From contig CAKQDH010000001.1 of assembly GCA_934229385.1 (NCBI GenBank), forward strand, positions 1 through 64,000: DNA of 64,000 bases. The letters are read 5' to 3'. The notes under the pieces were generated by a model that saw only the letters and a list, made by a program, of their open reading frames with translations, was not told where the DNA came from and ran no database searches. How positions within the stretch are numbered: the first letter of the stretch is position 1; every line of letters begins with the position of its first letter. A program made the position numbers and the translations under genes. Below, piece by piece: positions 9,449-18,137 of the stretch. The stretch comes from an uncultured Oenococcus sp. GTDB lineage: Bacteria; Bacillota; Bacilli; Lactobacillales; Lactobacillaceae.

Positions 9449-9457
9449 ATTATAACA
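9449..9457 (-). promoter_or_regulatory. Extended -10 promoter of the 9.4 kb RNA
   Basis: The minus strand reads TGTTATAAT, a perfect -10 with the TGn extension. It sits seven bases before the proposed 5' end of the RNA; no strong -35 is present, which an extended -10 can tolerate. Confidence 0.65.
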
Positions 9458-9485
9458 AGAATTAAATGAATAGAAAAATTTATTT

Positions 9486-10118
9486 TTAATATTTTTTTGC
9501 CTTTTCAGGTAACCATTTTCTTTTCAATTTTATAATTTGAGCTTTGCCAGCAAACATATTCTTAAGTTTAGAAATAATTTTAAAACAATTTTTGAATTCT
9601 ACAGCAATAATTACTGTAATTCGGTTAGTAAACCAAGTTTTTTCGATAACAATGTTATATATTTTTCCATAATAAAGGAATTTCTTATAAAAAGAATAAT
9701 CTAAAACCACCTTATATTCTTTATATAATTTTAAGTTAAAAGCTTTAGTTTTTTTAATTGCTAACGAAGCACTTTTTGAATAAGCTCTAATTAGGCCTCC
9801 ACTTCCTAATTTAATGCCACCAAAATAACGGACTACAATAATTAAAACATTTATTAAATGATTTTTATAAATAGAATCTAAAATAGGTTTACCAGCAGTC
9901 CCAGATGGTTCTTTATCATCAGAAATTCCTTGGTTTTCGTGCTTTCGCCCACTAGTATAAGCAAAAGCACAATGGTTTGCTTTTTTGTTTTTTAATCTTA
10001 CTTTTCTTATAACGATTTTAGCTTCCTTATCATTCTTAATAGGAAAAATATGACTAATAAAATTAGATTTTTTTATAAATAAGTTGCCAGAAGCTCTTTT
10101 TTTAACTATCTTTACCAT
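9486..10118 (-). CDS. yigZ: YigZ/IMPACT family protein
   Basis: A 210-residue protein of the UPF0029/IMPACT family. The N-terminal domain carries the signature block: HCAFAY (about 49-54), DDKEPSGTAGKPIL (about 67-80) and RYFGGIKLGSGGLIRAY (about 98-114). The C-terminal half has the weaker DUF1949-like fold. Function in bacteria is not settled; the mammalian relative affects translation control. It begins three bases after the plsY stop codon, so the two form an operon. Length is normal for the family. Confidence 0.9.
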   Translation of the reverse strand: MVKIVKKRASGNLFIKKSNFISHIFPIKNDKEAKIVIRKVRLKNKKANHCAFAYTSGRKHENQGISDDKEPSGTAGKPILDSIYKNHLINVLIIVVRYFGGIKLGSGGLIRAYSKSASLAIKKTKAFNLKLYKEYKVVLDYSFYKKFLYYGKIYNIVIEKTWFTNRITVIIAVEFKNCFKIISKLKNMFAGKAQIIKLKRKWLPEKAKKY

Positions 10119-10121
10119 ATC

Positions 10122-10799
10122 TTATTGAGATTTTTTATTTTGACAATTTCTTTTTTTTAAAAACCAGTAATATATTCCAAACTTAATGAGCCTTTCATTC
10201 CCTTTAAATATCCTTATAATGTTGTTTTTATGTGTATAAATAATTATCACAGTTACTGCCACAGCAAATACTTTCAATAAATCATTTGTTAACAAAAAAC
10301 AATATATAACCGCTGAAAACGCCATTAAAATGGAAGCTAAACTTGCCATTGAACTAATTAAAAGAGTCAAGATAAAAATGGAAACACAAAAAATAAAAAG
10401 AGGAAAATTATAAGCCAAAAGAATGCCTGCGCTTGTAGCTACCGCTTGTCCACCTTGAAAATGAAGGAAAATAGAATAAGTATGCCCTAAAACAGCTAAA
10501 AGACCAAAAATCAAAGGACTTAACGTATAAACGCCAAACCAAACAGGCAACCACGTAGCTATAGCACCCTTCAAAATATCCATTATTGCTACAAGAATCC
10601 CTGTTGTTGTTCCTAAAACGCGAAGAGCATTAGTAGCGCCAATGTTTCCAGAACCTTCTTTAGTTATATCTTTTTTAAAAAAAAATTTACCTATCCAATA
10701 ACCGTTAGGGATAGAACCTATTAAATAACAAAAGAAGCCAAATATAATTGTTTTTATTATCACATTAACAGTATAATCACTGTTAAGATGAACGTGCAA
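10122..10799 (-). CDS. plsY: Acyl-phosphate:glycerol-3-phosphate acyltransferase PlsY
   Basis: A membrane protein of about 225 residues that transfers an acyl group from acyl-phosphate to glycerol-3-phosphate, the first step of phospholipid synthesis. Conserved loops are seen: SIPNGYWIG (about 29-37), GSGNIGATNALR (about 50-61) and a FQGGQAVATSAG block that replaces the common FKGGKGVAT. The first codon is TTG at 10799; GTG twelve codons later is an alternative, and neither has a Shine-Dalgarno. TATAAA lies five bases before the TTG. plsY divergent from parE is a common Bacillota arrangement. Confidence 0.9.
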   Translation of the reverse strand: MHVHLNSDYTVNVIIKTIIFGFFCYLIGSIPNGYWIGKFFFKKDITKEGSGNIGATNALRVLGTTTGILVAIMDILKGAIATWLPVWFGVYTLSPLIFGLLAVLGHTYSIFLHFQGGQAVATSAGILLAYNFPLFIFCVSIFILTLLISSMASLASILMAFSAVIYCFLLTNDLLKVFAVAVTVIIIYTHKNNIIRIFKGNERLIKFGIYYWFLKKRNCQNKKSQ

Positions 10800-10942
10800 A
10801 GAGTTTTATATTATTTTTCTTTTCTACTATATTAAATATTAAATATAATTTAAAAAATTAAAAATCTAAAACAAAAAAATATTTTTTTGTAAAATTAATA
10901 AAAATATACTTTATTAAAATCAATTTAATTTGAGAAGTATCT

Positions 10943-12937
10943 ATGAGAAATCAAAAAATCGAGAATAATTATAATGAATCTACAATAAAAATTTTAAAGG
11001 GCCTTCAAGCCGTTCGAGTTAGACCTGGCATGTATATTGGTTCTACAGATTCCCAAGGATTGCATCAATTAGTATGGGAAATTGTTGATAATTCTGTAGA
11101 TGAAGTTTTGGCTGGATATGGAAAACTAATTAAAATTATTATTCATCCAGACAATTCCGTTACTGTTATTGATCACGGAAGAGGCATTCCAGTTGGTAAA
11201 CATTCTTCGGGAAAACCAACACCTGAAGTAATTTTTACTATCCTACATGCTGGAGGAAAATTCGGACAAGGTAGTTACAAAACCTCCGGTGGGTTACACG
11301 GTGTAGGCTCTTCAGTTGTTAACGCCTTATCAGAAAAATTAACCGTAGAAATTAATCGAAACGGATTTAAATATAAAGAAGCCTTCCATAACGGAGGTAA
11401 ACCTCTTGGAACTTTAAAAAAAGTTGGCAAAACTAATGATCCAACTGGAACTACCATTACTTTTAAACCAGACTCAAAAATATTTTCAACTATCGTTTTC
11501 AATTTTACTAAAATAGCTGAACATCTACGTGAATCAGCTTTTTTATTAAAAGATACGCAGTTTGTTTTGATAGATGAAAGAACCCAACCTCATCAAATTA
11601 AGGAATATCACTTTAAAAACGGTATTAAAGAATTCGTTAAATCTTTAAATGAAGATAAAAAAACAATAAGTGGCAACATTTATTTTGAAGGAAAACAGAA
11701 AAATATTGAAGTCGAAGTTTCAGCTCAATATAATAGTGGTTACTCAGAAACTCTATTTTCTTTTGTTAATAACGTACGTACTTCTGAAGGCGGTAGCCAT
11801 GAAACAGGTTTTAAAATCGCCTGGACAAAAGCTTTCAACGAATATGCTAGAAAAAACCATTTTCTTAAGAAAAAAGACCCTAATCTTGAAGGTTCTGACG
11901 TTAGAGAAGGCCTATCAACGGTAATTAATTTAAGAATACCTGAAGATATTTTACAATTTGAAGGGCAAACAAAAGAAAAACTAGGCACTCCAGAAGCTAG
12001 AGCCGTAGTTGAAAATATAACCGAAAAAAAATTGACACAATATTTAATGGAAAATGGTGATATTGCCCAAAAATTGGTTAATAAAGCTTTAAATGCCACA
12101 AAAGCGCGTAAAGCCGCCAGAAAAGCTAGAGATGAAACTAGAGCTGATAAAAAATCTCCTAAAAAAGAACTTTTGCTTTCAGGAAAACTAGCCCCAGCAC
12201 AGTTAAAAAATTCCGATAAAAACGAACTTTTTCTAGTGGAAGGCGATTCTGCCGGTGGCTCGGCTAAACAAGGCAGAGAACGTAAATTTCAAGCAGTTCT
12301 ACCTTTAAGAGGCAAAGTTCTCAATACTGAAAAAGCTAGTCTGGAAGAACTGCTAAAAAACGAAGAAATTAGTACCATGATCTATACAATTGGAGCTGGT
12401 ATAGGTAGCGATTTCGATATTAATAAAGCTGCTTACAATAAAATTATTTTAATGACCGATGCTGATAATGATGGTTCACACATTCAGACTTTACTTTTAA
12501 CATTTTTTTATAAATATATGAAACCTCTAATTGAATATGGAAGAGTTTATATTGCCTTACCTCCCTTATATAAAATAACTACCCGAAAGGGAAGAAAAAA
12601 ACAAACTGCCTTTGCTTGGACTAATGAAGAACTAGATACTTTAACAAAAAAGATTTCCTCTTCATCCCAAGTTTCACGTTATAAAGGATTAGGAGAAATG
12701 GATGCTGACTTATTATGGGAAACGACCATGAATCCTGAAAAAAGAACACTCATTAGAGTAAAAATTGAAGATGCAGCTTTAGCCGAAAAAAGAGTCACTA
12801 TTTTAATGGGAAATAAAGTAGCTCCTAGAAGAAAGTGGATCGAAAATAACGTCCAATTTTCTCTTGCCGAATCAGGCTCTATTCTAGATACAATTAATGG
12901 AAAAGATAGTACTTTTAAACCTAAACTTAAAAAATAG
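10943..12937 (+). CDS. parE: DNA topoisomerase IV subunit B
   Basis: A 664-residue ATPase subunit of topoisomerase IV, which unlinks daughter chromosomes. It has the GHKL fold with EIVDNSVDE (about 46-54), DHGRGIPVG (about 78-86) and GGLHGVGSSVVNALS (about 117-131), then a transducer domain. The TOPRIM domain follows with LVEGDSAGGSAKQGR (about 429-443), PLRGKVLN and MTDADNDGSHI (about 510-520). GAGAAG precedes the ATG. It is followed by parC after 22 bases, and the order parE-parC with divergent plsY distinguishes it from gyrB. Confidence 0.97.
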   Translation: MRNQKIENNYNESTIKILKGLQAVRVRPGMYIGSTDSQGLHQLVWEIVDNSVDEVLAGYGKLIKIIIHPDNSVTVIDHGRGIPVGKHSSGKPTPEVIFTILHAGGKFGQGSYKTSGGLHGVGSSVVNALSEKLTVEINRNGFKYKEAFHNGGKPLGTLKKVGKTNDPTGTTITFKPDSKIFSTIVFNFTKIAEHLRESAFLLKDTQFVLIDERTQPHQIKEYHFKNGIKEFVKSLNEDKKTISGNIYFEGKQKNIEVEVSAQYNSGYSETLFSFVNNVRTSEGGSHETGFKIAWTKAFNEYARKNHFLKKKDPNLEGSDVREGLSTVINLRIPEDILQFEGQTKEKLGTPEARAVVENITEKKLTQYLMENGDIAQKLVNKALNATKARKAARKARDETRADKKSPKKELLLSGKLAPAQLKNSDKNELFLVEGDSAGGSAKQGRERKFQAVLPLRGKVLNTEKASLEELLKNEEISTMIYTIGAGIGSDFDINKAAYNKIILMTDADNDGSHIQTLLLTFFYKYMKPLIEYGRVYIALPPLYKITTRKGRKKQTAFAWTNEELDTLTKKISSSSQVSRYKGLGEMDADLLWETTMNPEKRTLIRVKIEDAALAEKRVTILMGNKVAPRRKWIENNVQFSLAESGSILDTINGKDSTFKPKLKK

Positions 12938-12959
12938 TGGAAAGGTAAAGAAATAAAAA

Positions 12960-15407
12960 ATGGAAGAACGAAGTAGAATAAAAGAACTCAGTTTTGAAGA
13001 CGTAATGGGGGAGCGCTTCGGTAGGTATTCAAAATATATTATTCAAGAAAGAGCCTTACCAGATATTAGAGATGGGCTTAAACCAGTTCAACGAAGAATT
13101 CTTTTTGCCATGAATGAAGATGGGAATACCTTTAATAAAGCTTATAAAAAATCTGCTAAAGCTGTAGGCAACGTTATGGGCAATTATCATCCTCATGGTG
13201 ATGCGTCTATTTATGATGCCATCGTAAGAATGAGCCAAACCTGGAAGATGAGAGAACCTCTTATAGACATGAACGGAAATAATGGTTCCATAGATAATGA
13301 TCCTCCTGCCGCTATGCGATATACAGAAGTACGCTTATCAAAGATTGCTCAAGACATGTTAACTGATCTTGACCAAAATACCGTTAATATGGTACTTAAT
13401 TTTGATGATACTAGATATGAACCAGTGGTACTTCCCAGTCGAATCCCAAATCTTTTAATTAATGGAGCTTCTGGAATTTCAGCTGGTTATGCTACAGAAA
13501 TTCCTCCCCACAATTTAGAAGAAATAATTAATGCTTTAAGTTATTTGCTTTCTCATCCTAAAGCCACTCTCGATCGATTAATGAATTTTGTTAAAGGGCC
13601 TGATTTCCCTACAGGAGGAATTATACAAGGAATTAAAGGAATTAAAGAAGCATATGAAACAGGAAAAGGTAGAATATTTCTTCGTGCCAAGACAAATATT
13701 GTTCCTTTAAAAGCAGGAAAAAAAGAAATCAAAATTACTGAACTCCCATATGAAGTGAACAAAGCTGCTTTAGTTTCTAGAATTGAAGAAATAAAGGTTA
13801 ATCGTGAAATTAATGGTATTATTAGGATTCACGATGATACAAGTAGGGAAGGCCTATTGGTCATTATTGAATTAAATAGACAAGCAGATGCCCAAAGTGT
13901 TTTAGATTATTTATTTAAAAAAACCGATTTGCAGATATCTTATAATTTTAATATGACAGCTATTAAAGACCACCGCCCAGTTTTATTTGGTCTTAAACAA
14001 GCCTTAAATGCTTTTATCGCTTTCAGAAAAGAAGTAGTTACTAGAAGGACAAAATATCTTTTAACTAAAGCTTTAAATCGACAAGAAATTGTCGATGGCT
14101 TGATTAAAATGCTATCTATTTTAGATCAAGTTATTAATACAATTCGTTCTTCATCAAGTCGGAAAAATGCCAAACATAATCTAATAAAAAAATTCACTTT
14201 TAGTTCTTCCCAAGCTGAAGCCATTGTTACTCTCCAATTATATAAACTTTCAAATACGGACGTTACTTCTTTTCGTAAAGAACAAAAAAAATTAAAAGCT
14301 AAAATAAGAACTCTTAACTTGATTTTAAATAACGAAAAGGAACTTAATAAAGTCATAAAAAAAGAATTTTCTGAAATTAAAAGGCGATATCGAACCTCTC
14401 GATTAAGTCAAATTCAAGAAAAAGTTCCCAAAATAAACATTAACAAAAAAACAACGATCGAAAAAAGAACCGTCATGGTTCAGATTACTAAAAAAGGATA
14501 TATAAAAAGAACTTCCTATCGCTCTTTTAAAGCTAGCCAAGGCCATAACGGATTGAGTGAGGGGGATTACCCAATTTTCACTAAAAAAACTGATACTTTA
14601 AAACAACTTTTTATTTTTACCAATGAAGGCCATTTAATCTATCAACCAGTTAATAATATTAAACAAGTAAAGTGGAAAGAAATAGGGGACCATCTTTCAC
14701 AAAATTTTTCTGGTCTTAATCAAAATGAAGAAATAATAGCGGCAAATATATTTAATGACCCCCTTAATTCAGAAGAAAAACAAAAATTATTTTTATTTAT
14801 TACTAATAATTTTTTTCTTAAAAGAGTTCCTTTAAAAAATTTATTGCCAAGTAAATTTTATAAAAAAAGGGCTAATAAAGCTTTAATATTAAAAAAGAAC
14901 ACTTTCTTAAAATCTGCTATTTTGGTTTCACAGCATTCAGAAAACCAACTCTTAACTGTTAGCAAAAAGGGTTATTTATATAAAATAAAACTTTCTAAAA
15001 TCCGAATTATGTCACCAAAATCCAAAGGGTCTAAGCTTTTCTCTTTTCTTAAGGAAGATGAAATCATAGATAACGAAATTTTCGACACTACACAAAAACT
15101 TTTACTTATAGTTACTCAGAAGGGAAATTACAAAATAATCAACCCAAAAAAGATTCCTACCTCTAATAAAAATAATTTAATAAAAGTTAAAACTTCTTTA
15201 AAGCGCGGGGAATTTTTAAGCAGTGCCGTTTTTGTTGAACCACATAAAAGAAACTATTTAGAAGCAATTACAAACACTAATCAGACCATTCCATTTATGA
15301 CCACAGCTTCTAATATATTTTCTTTAAAAGAAAAATCTCACCCTAGATTAAAAATCCAAAAAAATAGTATCATTGTATTAGTTAGAAAGTTACAGGAGGT
15401 AAACTAA
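12960..15407 (+). CDS. parC: DNA topoisomerase IV subunit A
   Basis: An 815-residue breakage-reunion subunit. The winged-helix/tower region contains RALPDIRDGLKPVQRR (about 31-46), GNYHPHGDASIYDA (about 77-90) and the catalytic tyrosine in AAMRYTEVRL (about 118-127). The quinolone-contact Ser in DASIYD is unmutated by eye. The C-terminal beta-pinwheel (about residues 500-815) is Lys-rich and diverged. The ribosome binding site of ppaC lies inside its last codons, so parE-parC-ppaC is probably one transcript. Confidence 0.97.
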   Translation: MEERSRIKELSFEDVMGERFGRYSKYIIQERALPDIRDGLKPVQRRILFAMNEDGNTFNKAYKKSAKAVGNVMGNYHPHGDASIYDAIVRMSQTWKMREPLIDMNGNNGSIDNDPPAAMRYTEVRLSKIAQDMLTDLDQNTVNMVLNFDDTRYEPVVLPSRIPNLLINGASGISAGYATEIPPHNLEEIINALSYLLSHPKATLDRLMNFVKGPDFPTGGIIQGIKGIKEAYETGKGRIFLRAKTNIVPLKAGKKEIKITELPYEVNKAALVSRIEEIKVNREINGIIRIHDDTSREGLLVIIELNRQADAQSVLDYLFKKTDLQISYNFNMTAIKDHRPVLFGLKQALNAFIAFRKEVVTRRTKYLLTKALNRQEIVDGLIKMLSILDQVINTIRSSSSRKNAKHNLIKKFTFSSSQAEAIVTLQLYKLSNTDVTSFRKEQKKLKAKIRTLNLILNNEKELNKVIKKEFSEIKRRYRTSRLSQIQEKVPKININKKTTIEKRTVMVQITKKGYIKRTSYRSFKASQGHNGLSEGDYPIFTKKTDTLKQLFIFTNEGHLIYQPVNNIKQVKWKEIGDHLSQNFSGLNQNEEIIAANIFNDPLNSEEKQKLFLFITNNFFLKRVPLKNLLPSKFYKKRANKALILKKNTFLKSAILVSQHSENQLLTVSKKGYLYKIKLSKIRIMSPKSKGSKLFSFLKEDEIIDNEIFDTTQKLLLIVTQKGNYKIINPKKIPTSNKNNLIKVKTSLKRGEFLSSAVFVEPHKRNYLEAITNTNQTIPFMTTASNIFSLKEKSHPRLKIQKNSIIVLVRKLQEVN

Positions 15408-15408
15408 T

Positions 15409-16332
15409 ATGGAAAAAGAATTAGTATTTGGACATCAAAACCCTGATACAGACGCAATTGCAGCAGCAATCGCAGCATCCTATTATTTAAATAAGAAAGG
15501 CTTAAATACAGAAGCAGTTGCCTTAGGGAAAACCAATGATGAAACTAATTTTGCTTTAAATTATTTTAAGGCTCAAGCACCACGCGTAATCAAAAAAGCC
15601 GACACAAAAAAAGTAGTTTTAGTTGATCATAACGAAAAGGGACAATCGGTTTCAAATTTTGATGATTTAACTGTTACCCATGTCTTTGATCACCATAAAA
15701 TTGACTTTAAATCTAATAGCCCTCTTTTTTACCATGCAGAGCCAATTGGATCTACTTCTACTATTTTGTATTCATTTTTTAGTCGAGACAAAATAGCAAT
15801 TCCAGCAAAAATAGCTGGCCTAATGCTTTCGGGTTTAATTTCAGATACTTTATTACTTAAAAGCCCTACTACTACTGATACTGATCGTCAAGTAATTAAG
15901 AAATTAGCTGAAAGCGCTAAAGTAAAAAATTATTCTGACTATGGTTTGAAATTACTTAAAGCAGGCACAAATTTATCAAACAAAAGCGAAAAAGATTTAA
16001 TTGACGGAGATGCAAAAAGTTTTAACTTCTCAGGAAAGACTTTTCGTATTGGTCAAGTAAACACAGTTGACATTCCTAGTGTTTTAACAAGGAAAGACAA
16101 TTTAAAAACGGCTATTTTAAATGAAAATAAAGAAAAGGGATATGCTGGCTTTTTGCTTTTAATTACTGATATTTTAAATTCTAATTCCACTGGTTTATAT
16201 TATGGAGAAAACCCAGACAAAATTTCCCAAGCTTTGGGGGAAGAGGTTAAAAATAATACCATCAATCTTCCTGGAGTAGTGTCAAGGAAAAAACAGGTTG
16301 TGCCGCCACTAACTAGTACCCTACAAAACTGA
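15409..16332 (+). CDS. ppaC: Manganese-dependent inorganic pyrophosphatase
   Basis: A 307-residue family II (DHH) pyrophosphatase that hydrolyses PPi to phosphate. Metal ligands are visible in FGHQNPDTDAIAAA (about 6-19), LVDHNE (about 74-79) and FDHHKID (about 96-102). The C-terminal DHHA2 domain ends with SRKKQVVPPL (about 293-302), the usual basic substrate-binding element. AGGAGG lies close before the ATG at 15409, one base after the parC stop codon. Confidence 0.96.
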   Translation: MEKELVFGHQNPDTDAIAAAIAASYYLNKKGLNTEAVALGKTNDETNFALNYFKAQAPRVIKKADTKKVVLVDHNEKGQSVSNFDDLTVTHVFDHHKIDFKSNSPLFYHAEPIGSTSTILYSFFSRDKIAIPAKIAGLMLSGLISDTLLLKSPTTTDTDRQVIKKLAESAKVKNYSDYGLKLLKAGTNLSNKSEKDLIDGDAKSFNFSGKTFRIGQVNTVDIPSVLTRKDNLKTAILNENKEKGYAGFLLLITDILNSNSTGLYYGENPDKISQALGEEVKNNTINLPGVVSRKKQVVPPLTSTLQN

Positions 16333-16340
16333 TTTTTCTC

Positions 16341-16369
16341 TTTACTTTCGCCAATATTTAGCATAAAAT
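16341..16369 (+). promoter_or_regulatory. Promoter of rpmG-rpsN
   Basis: A -35 TTTACT (16341-16346) and a -10 TAAAAT (16364-16369) with an ideal 17-base spacer lie just after ppaC. No clear Zur-type palindrome is seen around it. Confidence 0.7.
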
Positions 16370-16422
16370 AATTGGGTTGTAGTGTGTACTTTGAAACTTT
16401 AAATTTTTAATAAGGAGTATAT

Positions 16423-16587
16423 ATGGCAAGTAAAGGTCAAAGAAACAATATTGTTTTAGGGAATGACCAAACAGGTGAAAGAATATATTTAACCAGTAAA
16501 AATCGTCGTAACACACCAAAACGTTTGGTATTAAAAAAATATTCTCCTAAACTACGTAAAGTTATCAAATTTAAGGAGGTGAAATAA
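16423..16587 (+). CDS. rpmG: 50S ribosomal protein L33, cysteine-free form
   Basis: A 54-residue protein with the L33 core [19 protein letters not shown] and KKYSPKLRK. The four zinc-binding cysteines of the C+ form are all absent (Tyr-Ser-Pro where C+ has Tyr-Cys-Pro), so it needs no zinc. Start ATG follows AAGGAG. The gene's last codons carry GGAGGTG, which is the ribosome binding site for rpsN two bases downstream. C- ribosomal paralogues are often expressed under zinc limitation. Confidence 0.95.
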   Translation: MASKGQRNNIVLGNDQTGERIYLTSKNRRNTPKRLVLKKYSPKLRKVIKFKEVK

Positions 16588-16589
16588 TA

Positions 16590-16859
16590 ATGGCTAAAAA
16601 GTCTAAAATAGCCAAAGAGAAACATATCGAGGCTACAATTGCTAAATATGCATCAAAACGTGCCGCTTTAAAAAAAGCTAAAGACTATGCTGGTTTGGCA
16701 AAACTCCCACGTGATGCTTCTCCAGTTAGAGCTCACCATCGTGATTTAACTGACGGCCGCCCTCACGGATATATGCGTGATTTTGGTTTAAGCCGCCTTA
16801 ACTTTCGTAAATTTGCTTATAAAGGTGAAATCCCTGGTGTACGAAAAGCAAGTTGGTAA
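16590..16859 (+). CDS. rpsN: 30S ribosomal protein S14, zinc-free long form
   Basis: An 89-residue S14 of the long C- type, without any cysteine and so without the CxxC zinc ribbon of the 61-residue form. Recognised by [20 protein letters not shown] (about 39-58) and the C-terminal [19 protein letters not shown]. It is coupled to rpmG and followed by a strong terminator. The two-gene set matches the zinc-sparing ribosomal protein modules seen in many Firmicutes; whether a C+ copy exists elsewhere cannot be told here. Confidence 0.95.
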   Translation: MAKKSKIAKEKHIEATIAKYASKRAALKKAKDYAGLAKLPRDASPVRAHHRDLTDGRPHGYMRDFGLSRLNFRKFAYKGEIPGVRKASW

Positions 16860-16873
16860 AATAATATATTATT

Positions 16874-16902
16874 AAAAAAAACGGTTTTCACCGTTTTTTT
16901 TT
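16874..16902 (+). terminator. Intrinsic terminator after rpsN
   Basis: Stem AAAAAAACGG/CCGTTTTTTT with loop TTTTCA and a continuing T run. The symmetric A and T tracts could make it work in both directions. Confidence 0.85.
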
Positions 16903-17170
16903 ATTTGCTTTCTTTTTTTACCATAATTAAAGTGATTTTCATTTTTAATTAAAGACAAATAACATAATATTTTTTAATAACAAATAAATAAAGATTTAAT
17001 TTACTAATTATTTACTATAAGGGATGATATTTATTGTCCCCAAGTAAATTCTTTTAAAATATTTTAGAATTTAATATAATTTTTAGTTTTTAAAATTGTA
17101 AACAAAAAAATTGTGCTAAAATCTTTTCTTAAATTGCAAATTAAAAAATAACAGTAATAAACAAAAAATA
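16903..17170 (+). promoter_or_regulatory. AT-rich gap carrying the udk promoter
   Basis: No coding frame is evident. A small hairpin GGGA...TCCC lies around 17021-17040. The udk promoter is an extended -10, TGCTAAAAT (17114-17122), with TTGTAA (17096-17101) 15 bases upstream. The start site would give a leader of about 40 bases. Confidence 0.5.
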
Positions 17171-17821
17171 ATGAAAATAAAAAAATTAGCTCCAAAAAAA
17201 ACTATTCTTATTGGGATTAGCGGTGGGTCAGGATCTGGAAAAACTTCTATAGCTAAAAAAATCTATAAAAAATTAAAAAAACAATCGGTAATCATAATTT
17301 CTCAGGATTCATTTTACAAAGACCAATCTCACTTAAGCTTCCAGAAAAGAAAGAAAATTAACTACGATCATCCTGATGCTTTTGATAGTAGTCTACTTTA
17401 TAAAGACTTGATTAAATTAAAACAAGGGAGACAAGTAGATATTCCTATATACAATTACGGAGACTATACCAGGTCTAAAAAAACAATTGAAATAGGGCCC
17501 GCAAGAGTTGTAATAGTAGAAGGGGTCTTATTATTTGTATATAAAAAAGTTCGAGACTTAATGGACATAAAAATTTATGTAAGTACAGATGATGATATTA
17601 GGTTTATCAGAAGACTTAAAAGGGATCTTAAAGAGAGAAAAAGAACTTTAAATTCAATAACTGAACAATACCTAAAAACCGTAAGGCCAATGCACCATCA
17701 ATTTGTAGAACCTACCAAACGATACGCAGACATTATAATTCCAGAAGGGGGGAGCAATACCATCGGGATAAATATCCTCATAAATCAGATAAGAATGATG
17801 TCTAACCAAACCTTTATTTAA
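17171..17821 (+). CDS. udk: Uridine kinase
   Basis: A 216-residue P-loop kinase that phosphorylates uridine and cytidine to UMP and CMP with GTP or ATP. Walker A is GGSGSGKTS (about 18-26); substrate-contact motifs SQDSFYKD (about 46-53), NYDHPDAFD (about 64-72), YNYGDYTRS (about 95-103) and VEGVLLF (about 119-125) follow. Length is normal. The ATG lacks a visible Shine-Dalgarno, but the N-terminus is the expected size. It stands alone, next to a terminator-like hairpin that closes the opposite gene. Confidence 0.95.
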   Translation: MKIKKLAPKKTILIGISGGSGSGKTSIAKKIYKKLKKQSVIIISQDSFYKDQSHLSFQKRKKINYDHPDAFDSSLLYKDLIKLKQGRQVDIPIYNYGDYTRSKKTIEIGPARVVIVEGVLLFVYKKVRDLMDIKIYVSTDDDIRFIRRLKRDLKERKRTLNSITEQYLKTVRPMHHQFVEPTKRYADIIIPEGGSNTIGINILINQIRMMSNQTFI

Positions 17822-18137
17822 ATGAGCAATAAGAGTCTCTAGCCTATCAACCATTCGTATTTTTTATTTAATATTATTAAATAACGCTAAACTAATTTTA
17901 AATATGCCATTTTTGCTTAATATCATTAGCTTTTTTAAACAAATTATAAAATTCTAAAAGATAAAAATAAAAAACAGGTGTTTTAACTTTCACCCGTTTT
18001 AAAAATATTTCTTGGTAATCCCTTTTTTTAACAACTAAATCATTTGATTTATTTTTTATACTTAGTCAAATATAAAGGCCTCATTAAATTACATAAATTT
18101 TTTTAAACAAAAAAATAAACTCAAATATTCATTCTTA
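17822..18137. other. Gap between udk and the alcohol dehydrogenase
   Basis: This 316-base convergent gap is AT-rich and shows no coding frame. Its only clear element is the hairpin at 17971-18000. Confidence 0.6.
17962..18000 (-). terminator. Terminator of the alcohol dehydrogenase gene
   Basis: On the minus strand stem AAAACGGGTG/CACCTGTTTT (10 bp with a G-U pair), loop of 10 bases, followed by a long T-rich tail. On the plus strand the stem has one A-C mismatch, so it favours the minus-strand gene. Confidence 0.7.

Noticed and set aside
11740-12099. Open frame antisense to parE (119 codons)
   Set aside because: It is the complement of conserved parE codons, with no start signal or protein-like pattern of its own.
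16333-16422. Zur box before rpmG-rpsN
   Set aside because: No palindrome resembling the Zur consensus was found around the promoter.
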